The translations under genes were made by a program, and so were the position numbers. This document shows positions 59,326 through 64,000 of a DNA stretch of 64,000 bases, in pieces (within the stretch, counting starts at the first letter, position 1; each line of letters starts with the position of its first letter). The notes beneath the pieces were generated by a model, which made no database searches, had not been told where the DNA came from, and worked only from the letters and a program-made list of their open reading frames with translations. This DNA comes from Vulcanisaeta distributa JCM 11216 (GTDB taxonomy: Archaea; Thermoproteota; Thermoprotei; Thermoproteales; Thermocladiaceae), in the NCBI RefSeq assembly GCF_001315985.1, contig NZ_BBBI01000011.1, forward strand, positions 1 through 64,000. Reading direction: 5' to 3'.

Positions 59326-60776
59326 ATGAGTAAGGTCATAGAGTCTGTACCAGGCATTGTGTCTTACAGCACGGTTAGGGAGGTTAAGGGGGGGCCATTG
59401 ATAGTTATCGAGAAGACCAAGGGCGTTGCATATAACGAGATAGGCGAGGTCATAGGCCCTGATGGAGAGCCTAGGATGGTTCAAGTCGTTGAAGTTGGTA
59501 GTGATTATGCAGTGGCTCAGGTACTTACGGGTACACTCGGTTTACCTGCCAGGGGGGGTAGTACTGTGAAGTTTTATGGAAGAACTCTCAGGATGCCTGT
59601 CACTGAGGACTTATTAGGTAGGGTTCTTGATGGTAAGGGGGGGCAACCAAGGGATGGATTACCACTGCCTCCAGCCGAGGAGTACCTAGACATAAATGGT
59701 GAACCGCTAAATCCATATGCGAGGGAGTATCCGGAGGAACCAATAGAGACTGGTGTAAGTGTTATTGATGGTTTAAACACAATGGTTAGGGGGGGTCAGA
59801 AGCTACCTATATTCAGTGGCACGGGGGGGCTTCCGCACAACATGTTAGCTGCCCAGGTAGCTAGGCAGGCAACGGTTAGGGGGGGTCATGAGGAGGAGTT
59901 CGCAATAATCTTCGCCGCAATGGGCCTTAAGTCTGAGGAGGCTTTATTCTTCTTGAATGAGTTCAGGAGGACTGGCGCGTTGAGGAGGCTTGTCATGGTT
60001 TTGAACCTAGCGAGTGATCCAATTGCCGAGAGAATACTAACACCGAGAACCGCATTAACAATTGCTGAGTACCTGGCGTGGTATAGGGATTATCACGTGC
60101 TAGTAATATTGACAGATATGACGAATTATGCGGAGGCACTTAGGAATTATCATCATCGAAGGGTGAACTACCTGGCAGACGTGGTTATCCAGGCTATATG
60201 TACACGGACTTCGCGACTATCTACGAGAGGACTGGCAGGGCTAAGGGTAAGAAGGGCAGTATTACGCAGTTCCCAATATTGACGATGCCTCACGACGATA
60301 TAACGCACCCAATACCTGACCTGACGGGTTACATAACCGAGGGACAACTAGTGCTCAGTAGGACTCTGTGGGGGGGTAAGGGTATTTACCCACCGTTTGA
60401 CGTGATAATGAGCCTATCGAGGCTCATGAAGGACGCGGTTGGCGAGGGTAAGACGAGGGATGACCATAAGTACGTGGCCAATCAATTAATTGCCGCCTAC
60501 TCAAGGTCATTGGATGTTAGGAACCTAGCGTTACTCGTTGGTGAGACTAACCTGAGTTGGCGTGAGAGGAGGTATCTCAGGTTTGCTGAGCAGTTTGAGC
60601 GTAGGTTCATTAATCAGGGCTATTACGAGAGGAGAACCTTTGAGCAGACGCTCGATATTGCTTGGGATGTTATTAGTATATTACCTGAGGATGAATTAAC
60701 GAACGTACCACCCGACATATCTAAGAGGTATTATAGGCGTTCGATATTTGAGTCCATAAAGGACGTGGGTGCATAA
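59326..60776 (+). CDS. atpB: A-type ATP synthase subunit B (frameshifted)
   Basis: Non-catalytic nucleotide-binding subunit. [75 protein letters not shown], and after one A is lost at 60145 ([20 protein letters not shown]) [20 protein letters not shown] and [20 protein letters not shown]. Relatives read KGPL, GxGx[18 protein letters not shown]: each G7 run inserts one Gly. Length about 480 including those. The rest of the ATPase operon is not in this window. Confidence 0.94.
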
Positions 60777-60844
60777 AATTAGCACTTTGTAAATATTGTT
60801 AATGCATTCGATCGAAAATACTTACAGAGTTCACGGTAGAGAAT

Positions 60845-60854
60845 CTTAATAAAT
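60845..60854 (+). promoter_or_regulatory. TATA box of the RHH gene
   Basis: CTTAATAAAT is centred 26 bases before ATG 60876, right for a leaderless mRNA. Confidence 0.5.
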
Positions 60855-60875
60855 CCTGTAATTATCTAATCTATC

Positions 60876-61088
60876 ATGCCAAAGACCAAGGCGAAGGAAA
60901 AAATGGTGCTGATAAGCGTGCACATACCCAAGCAAATGCTTGAGGAGTTGGATGAGTTTGTAAAGCAGGGCGTATTCCCGAGTAGGAGTGAGGCTATTAG
61001 AATTGCAATAAGGGACTTGCTATATAGGGAGAATTCGAGAAGTAAGACGCAGAATGTGGAGGATCTAATATTATTACCCGGTAGATAA
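60876..61088 (+). CDS. Ribbon-helix-helix DNA-binding protein
   Basis: 70 residues. KMVLISVHIPKQMLEELDEFVKQGVFPSRSEAIRIAIRDLL is a classic MetJ/Arc RHH: the beta strand LISVHIP binds DNA, then two helices with SRSEAIR between them. A short basic tail follows. Small dimeric repressor; target unknown. No toxin gene is adjacent, so not an antitoxin by context. Frame intact. Confidence 0.85.
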   Translation: MPKTKAKEKMVLISVHIPKQMLEELDEFVKQGVFPSRSEAIRIAIRDLLYRENSRSKTQNVEDLILLPGR

Positions 61089-61235
61089 TGGTTCGTATGA
61101 TAGGGTTAATAAAGAATAATAAAACATAATTGTTGGATATTTCTTTTAAAATATTTTTATATAGGTATATATAATATATGTAATTGGCAAAACCAGGCAT
61201 TAATGTTATATTATTAGTACCCCTTCATTAGTGCT

Positions 61236-61817
61236 GTGAGGAGAATAGTGGTTGGTATAACGGGGGGGGCAAGTGGTGTTATTTATGGCGTGAGATTCCT
61301 TGAGATGATTAGGAGGTATGCAAAGGACTCGGAGGTTTACCTGGTCATGAGTAATACCGCAGTTGAAATATTGAGACATGAGGTTGGTCTCGATAAGGAG
61401 TCAATATTGAAACTTGCAAACAGGGTTTACAATGAGGATGAACTAGGCGCACCAATAGCCAGCGGGTCATTTAAGCATGATGGTATGGTAATCATTCCCT
61501 GCTCAATGAAGACCCTGGCATCCATAGCCCATGGAATAACGGATAACCTAATTACTAGGGCGGCCGATGTGGCGCTGAAGGAACGGAGGAAGTTAATCTT
61601 GGTAATTAGAGAGACGCCGCTCAACCTAATACATATTAAGAACATGGAATTAGTTACGTTAGCAGGCGCCATTGTAATGCCTGCAGCCCCCCCCGCGTTC
61701 TATAATAGGCCGAGGACTATTGATGATATGGTGAATTTCATAGTTGGTAGGGTCCTTGACCTGCTGGGTATTGAAAATGACCTTTACAGGAGATGGAGTG
61801 GTTATTCTGAGGAGTAG
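61236..61817 (+). CDS. ubiX: Flavin prenyltransferase UbiX
   Basis: Makes prenylated FMN for UbiD-type decarboxylases. [54 protein letters not shown], and [17 protein letters not shown]; relatives read GITGASG and PAPAFY, so the G8 at 61262 and the C8 at 61685 each add one residue. 193 residues, start GTG 61236. No ubiD is in the window. The upstream spacer (61089-61235) is AT-rich. Frame intact. Confidence 0.93.
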   Translation: MRRIVVGITGGASGVIYGVRFLEMIRRYAKDSEVYLVMSNTAVEILRHEVGLDKESILKLANRVYNEDELGAPIASGSFKHDGMVIIPCSMKTLASIAHGITDNLITRAADVALKERRKLILVIRETPLNLIHIKNMELVTLAGAIVMPAAPPAFYNRPRTIDDMVNFIVGRVLDLLGIENDLYRRWSGYSEE

Positions 61818-61832
61818 CATAGTAATTTAAGA

Positions 61833-62885
61833 ATGGGTTTGTTAAAACGTGTCAATAGGATTATGGATATTCCAATGTGCACGAGGTGCGGCAGGAGACC
61901 AGCAAACTACTATAGAGTATCCAGTGGTGAGAGACTTTGTCTCAACTGCCTGTTTAAGTCTATTGAGGATACGGTGCTTTGGACCATTAGGAAGTATCGA
62001 TTAATAAGTAATGGTGATAAGGTTGGTATAGCAATTAGTGGTGGTAAGGACAGCCTAACCCTAATGTACCTACTGGGTAAGTTTAGGAGGCAGGGCAAGA
62101 TACCTAGGGATGTCGAGTTGGTGGCGTTTAGCATTAATGAGGGTCATCCCTATAGCTGCTTCTATAGGATGGCTAGGGTTGATTATGTGCAGAAATTGAG
62201 TGAGGAATTCAACATACCCTATAGGGTATACACCTTCAAGGAGATATTCGGTGTAACCGCCAGTGACGTGGCGCATGGGCTATGGTCCAGGGGGGGCATT
62301 AATGTGCATATGTGCACCATAGACGGCGTGCTAAGGCGTAGGGCAATGAACATAATCGGCCGCCAACTAGGCCTAACGAAGATAGCCACTGGGCATAACC
62401 TGGATGATGAGGCTCAGACGGTGTTGCTTAACGTGCTTAGTAATGACTTGGATAGGTTCGCGTGGTTCGGTCCAAGGCCCGAGGTGGATAGGGAGGGCTT
62501 CATACCAAGGATTAAGCCCCCTTCGTTTCGTTAGGGAGGAGGAGATCGCCATATATGCCCACTACCACGGTATACCACTGATGGAGCTTGAGTGCCCCTT
62601 CGTATATAGTAATCCCAGGTATGAGCTTAAGTTCACGCTCGCCCGCTGGGAAAGGGATAATCCGAATATTAAGTATTCCCTGGTATCCTTCGGCGATTCA
62701 CTGGCAAACTTAATGGGCGAGAGGGCTGTGAATGTACCATTGAAGAGGTGCAAGTATTGCGGTGAACCAACGTCTAGTGATGTGTGTAGGGTTTGTGAAT
62801 TGATGAACAGGGCAGGCTTATTGGAGAGGTATTTGGCTCATTTAAGGGCCTTGAAACTTATGGATACGCAATCCCCCCCTCGTAG
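61833..62885 (+). CDS. tRNA sulfurtransferase, TtuA/Ncs6 (TtcA) family (frameshifted)
   Basis: Thiolates tRNA U54 or U34 or C32. N-terminal zinc finger MCTRCGRRPANYYR and CLNCLF, PP-loop VGIAISGGKDSLTLMYLLGK, HMCTIDGVLRRRAMN, IATGHNLDDEAQTVLLN, and C-terminal zinc site CKYCGEPTSSDVCRVC. The C5 at 62517 breaks the frame (four gives RIKPLRFVREEEIA). The end is uncertain: as written the frame runs on to 63000 over the ACT gene, but a five-C run near 62874 would stop it at TAG 62885. A MoaD/SAMP-like protein (6961) could be its sulfur donor. Confidence 0.85.
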
Positions 62886-63544
62886 TTCTTACTTACTGCT
62901 TCAACATTACTCTTTAGGATCTGTGACAGGAATCCCGTGTAGTACTCAATCATTAATTCCTCCATTACGTGCTTATCATTTAATTCAGAGCAGGACTTAA
63001 TGGTGATAGTGCCATTCCTCTCAATAAGCACAACCTTGCCTAATCCCCCCCTGAATTGCCCCCCCATCTTAATGAGTTCACCTAGATTGCTATTACGTAG
63101 TAGTGAGGCATCATAGATCCCCCCCAAGTCCCTAATTATCCTCCTAAACTCCGGATTTGTTAATAGGTCCTTAACCTTCTCAAGCTCCACCACCAGTACT
63201 TGCCTATCCCTGAAGGTGGGCATTATCATTGACGGCACCATAAAGGCCTCCCTCTCAACAATCCTATACCTAACCCACTCAACGAAGGAGAATTTCTTCA
63301 ACTCCTTCTCTAAATCATTTAATGATGTATCCATGTTTGTGAGGTCAACCACGAAGTGCAGTAGTAATTGCGTCCTATTGACTGATATGTTGAGTATGTT
63401 TATCCCGTGATCAGCAAAGACATTGGATAGAGCAGCGAGTATCCCCGGCCTGTCCGCGGTGAACTTAATCAGGAATTCGCCAAGTACCTTGTCCTTACCC
63501 TCAAATGACATCGCAAAGTCCCTGTACAATACCTCCACAAGCAA
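62858..63544 (-). CDS. ACT-domain regulatory protein
   Basis: 228 residues. The ACT domain LIKFTADRPGILAALSNVFADHGINILNI (residues 22-50) binds an amino acid; the remaining part is mixed alpha/beta and not recognised. Archaeal proteins of this shape are often annotated as ACT or GlnD-like regulators. G7 runs at 62874, 63046, 63060 and 63119 encode EGGIAYP, RGGLGK, MGGQF and LGGIYD, in frame, but possibly each one Gly too long. Convergent with the TtuA-like gene. Confidence 0.75.
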   Translation of the reverse strand: MLVEVLYRDFAMSFEGKDKVLGEFLIKFTADRPGILAALSNVFADHGINILNISVNRTQLLLHFVVDLTNMDTSLNDLEKELKKFSFVEWVRYRIVEREAFMVPSMIMPTFRDRQVLVVELEKVKDLLTNPEFRRIIRDLGGIYDASLLRNSNLGELIKMGGQFRGGLGKVVLIERNGTITIKSCSELNDKHVMEELMIEYYTGFLSQILKSNVEAVSKNYEGGIAYP

Positions 63545-63684
63545 CCCTCAAGAAGTCATGGTTTAAAAACTTATTTGCTGGTAACTTACGGAGGTATTTA
63601 ACGAGCATTCATATATTATTACGCAACATAGATGAGTTATCTTTTAAAGGTACTCTTATGCTGTGTATTGGGACCTTTATTGGT

Positions 63685-64000
63685 ATGGAGTTCAAACCAA
63701 GACTTCAGGAGAAGAGATGGGACCCATCAAAGGAATTAGAATTACTCAAGAAGTGGGAGGAGGAGGGCTTATTCGAGGTTAAGATTGATGAGAAGAGGCC
63801 GACGTTAGTAATAGACACGCCACCGCCATACCCATCAGGGAGACCCCCCCACATCGGCGGCATAGCGCATTACGCGCAAATCGACATGATTGCCAGGTTC
63901 TTTAGGATGAGGGGGTTATAACGTAATATTCCCATTCTATGCTGACAGGAATGGACTGCCTGTCGAGGTTCAGGTCGAGAAGACCTATGGCATAAACATG
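63685..64000 (+). CDS. valS: Valyl-tRNA synthetase, 5' part (frameshifted, runs off the window)
   Basis: ATG 63685, MEFKPRLQEKRWDPSKELEL, then RPTLVIDTPPPYPSGRPPHI with the HIGH-type motif written PPHIGG (relatives PHIGG), YAQIDMIARFFRMRG, and after a G5 at 63911 (four needed) YNVIFPFYADRNGLPVEVQV. The TATA box CTTTTAAAG (63641-63649) is 39 bases upstream, so a short leader is expected; ATG 63658 in frame is less likely. Only the first 105 residues are in the window. Confidence 0.92.

Noticed and set aside
62886-63000. Extension of the TtuA-like gene to 63000
   Set aside because: This part is the complement of the well-supported ACT gene, and the run at 62874 is of doubtful length.

Overview
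The window is 64 kb of crenarchaeal chromosome. It most resembles the Thermoproteales (Vulcanisaeta/Caldivirga-like). The evidence is archaeal information-processing genes (aS/eL31, eL10, uL1, uL11, uL10/P0, LX, Spt5, SecE, FtsY, prefoldin alpha, NAC, TFE, MBF1, Orc1/Cdc6, archaeal AlaRS and ValRS, A-type ATPase B), a tRNA-Arg(GCG) with a 15-nt bulge-helix-bulge intron, TATA boxes about 26 bases upstream of leaderless starts, two tungsten-type aldehyde:ferredoxin oxidoreductases, an archaeal riboflavin synthase and a GH57 amylase. No CRISPR array, insertion sequence or rRNA was seen.

Layout. 1-1.15 kb: end of a secreted protein. 1.3 kb: tRNA-Arg. 1.4-9 kb: AOR family protein, CBS protein, small winged-helix protein, beta-CASP nuclease, SAM hydrolase, MGMT, a SAMP/MoaD-like protein, a Cgi121-like protein, nicotinate phosphoribosyltransferase. 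9.2 kb: a 30-residue Glu/Trp peptide gene. 9.4-14.3 kb: THUMP protein, dehydrogenase, an ABC ATPase relic, eL31, and a membrane protein that reads into a double-AAA Cdc48-like ATPase. 14.3-20.5 kb: a Cas4-like nuclease with a degenerate partner, riboflavin synthase, GH57, THUMP protein, Orc1/Cdc6. 20.5-29.6 kb: CitE-like lyase, alcohol dehydrogenase, polyprenol-phosphate glycosyltransferase, Trm14-like methylase, eL10, membrane proteins, NAC, DsbA-like protein. 29.7-40.2 kb (minus strand): AlaRS and the P0-L1-L11-Spt5-SecE-FtsY-prefoldin-LX cluster, with an amidohydrolase wedged between P0 and L1. 40.3-46.6 kb: MBF1, HflX, TFE, CoA-disulfide reductase-like flavoprotein, HExxH protein, gamma-glutamyltransferase. 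46.7-55.6 kb: a B12/propionate block with BtuFCD-type transporter, AOR, adenosyltransferase, methylmalonyl-CoA mutase large and small subunits, MeaB and epimerase. 55.6-64 kb: two conserved archaeal proteins, a BlaI-like regulator, Trm5, ATPase B, RHH protein, UbiX, TtuA-like enzyme, ACT protein and the start of ValRS.

The dominant anomaly is in the sequence itself. Runs of G or C are very often exactly 7 long. In conserved proteins these 7-mers insert one extra Gly or Pro where the family has one: DPGVGT reads DPGGVGT, GQGYDDL reads [19 protein letters not shown] reads [12 protein letters not shown]. The tRNA acceptor stem has CCCC on one strand and GGGGGGG on the other. Runs of 6 almost always sit at frameshifts. 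Together with single-base losses in short runs (AAA to AA), this breaks about half of the real genes. I read it as a systematic consensus artefact in which G4 is written as G7 (+3), but the preference for +3 in coding and non-coding DNA alike is odd and can be tested on raw reads. Coordinates of broken genes are given for the whole repaired gene.
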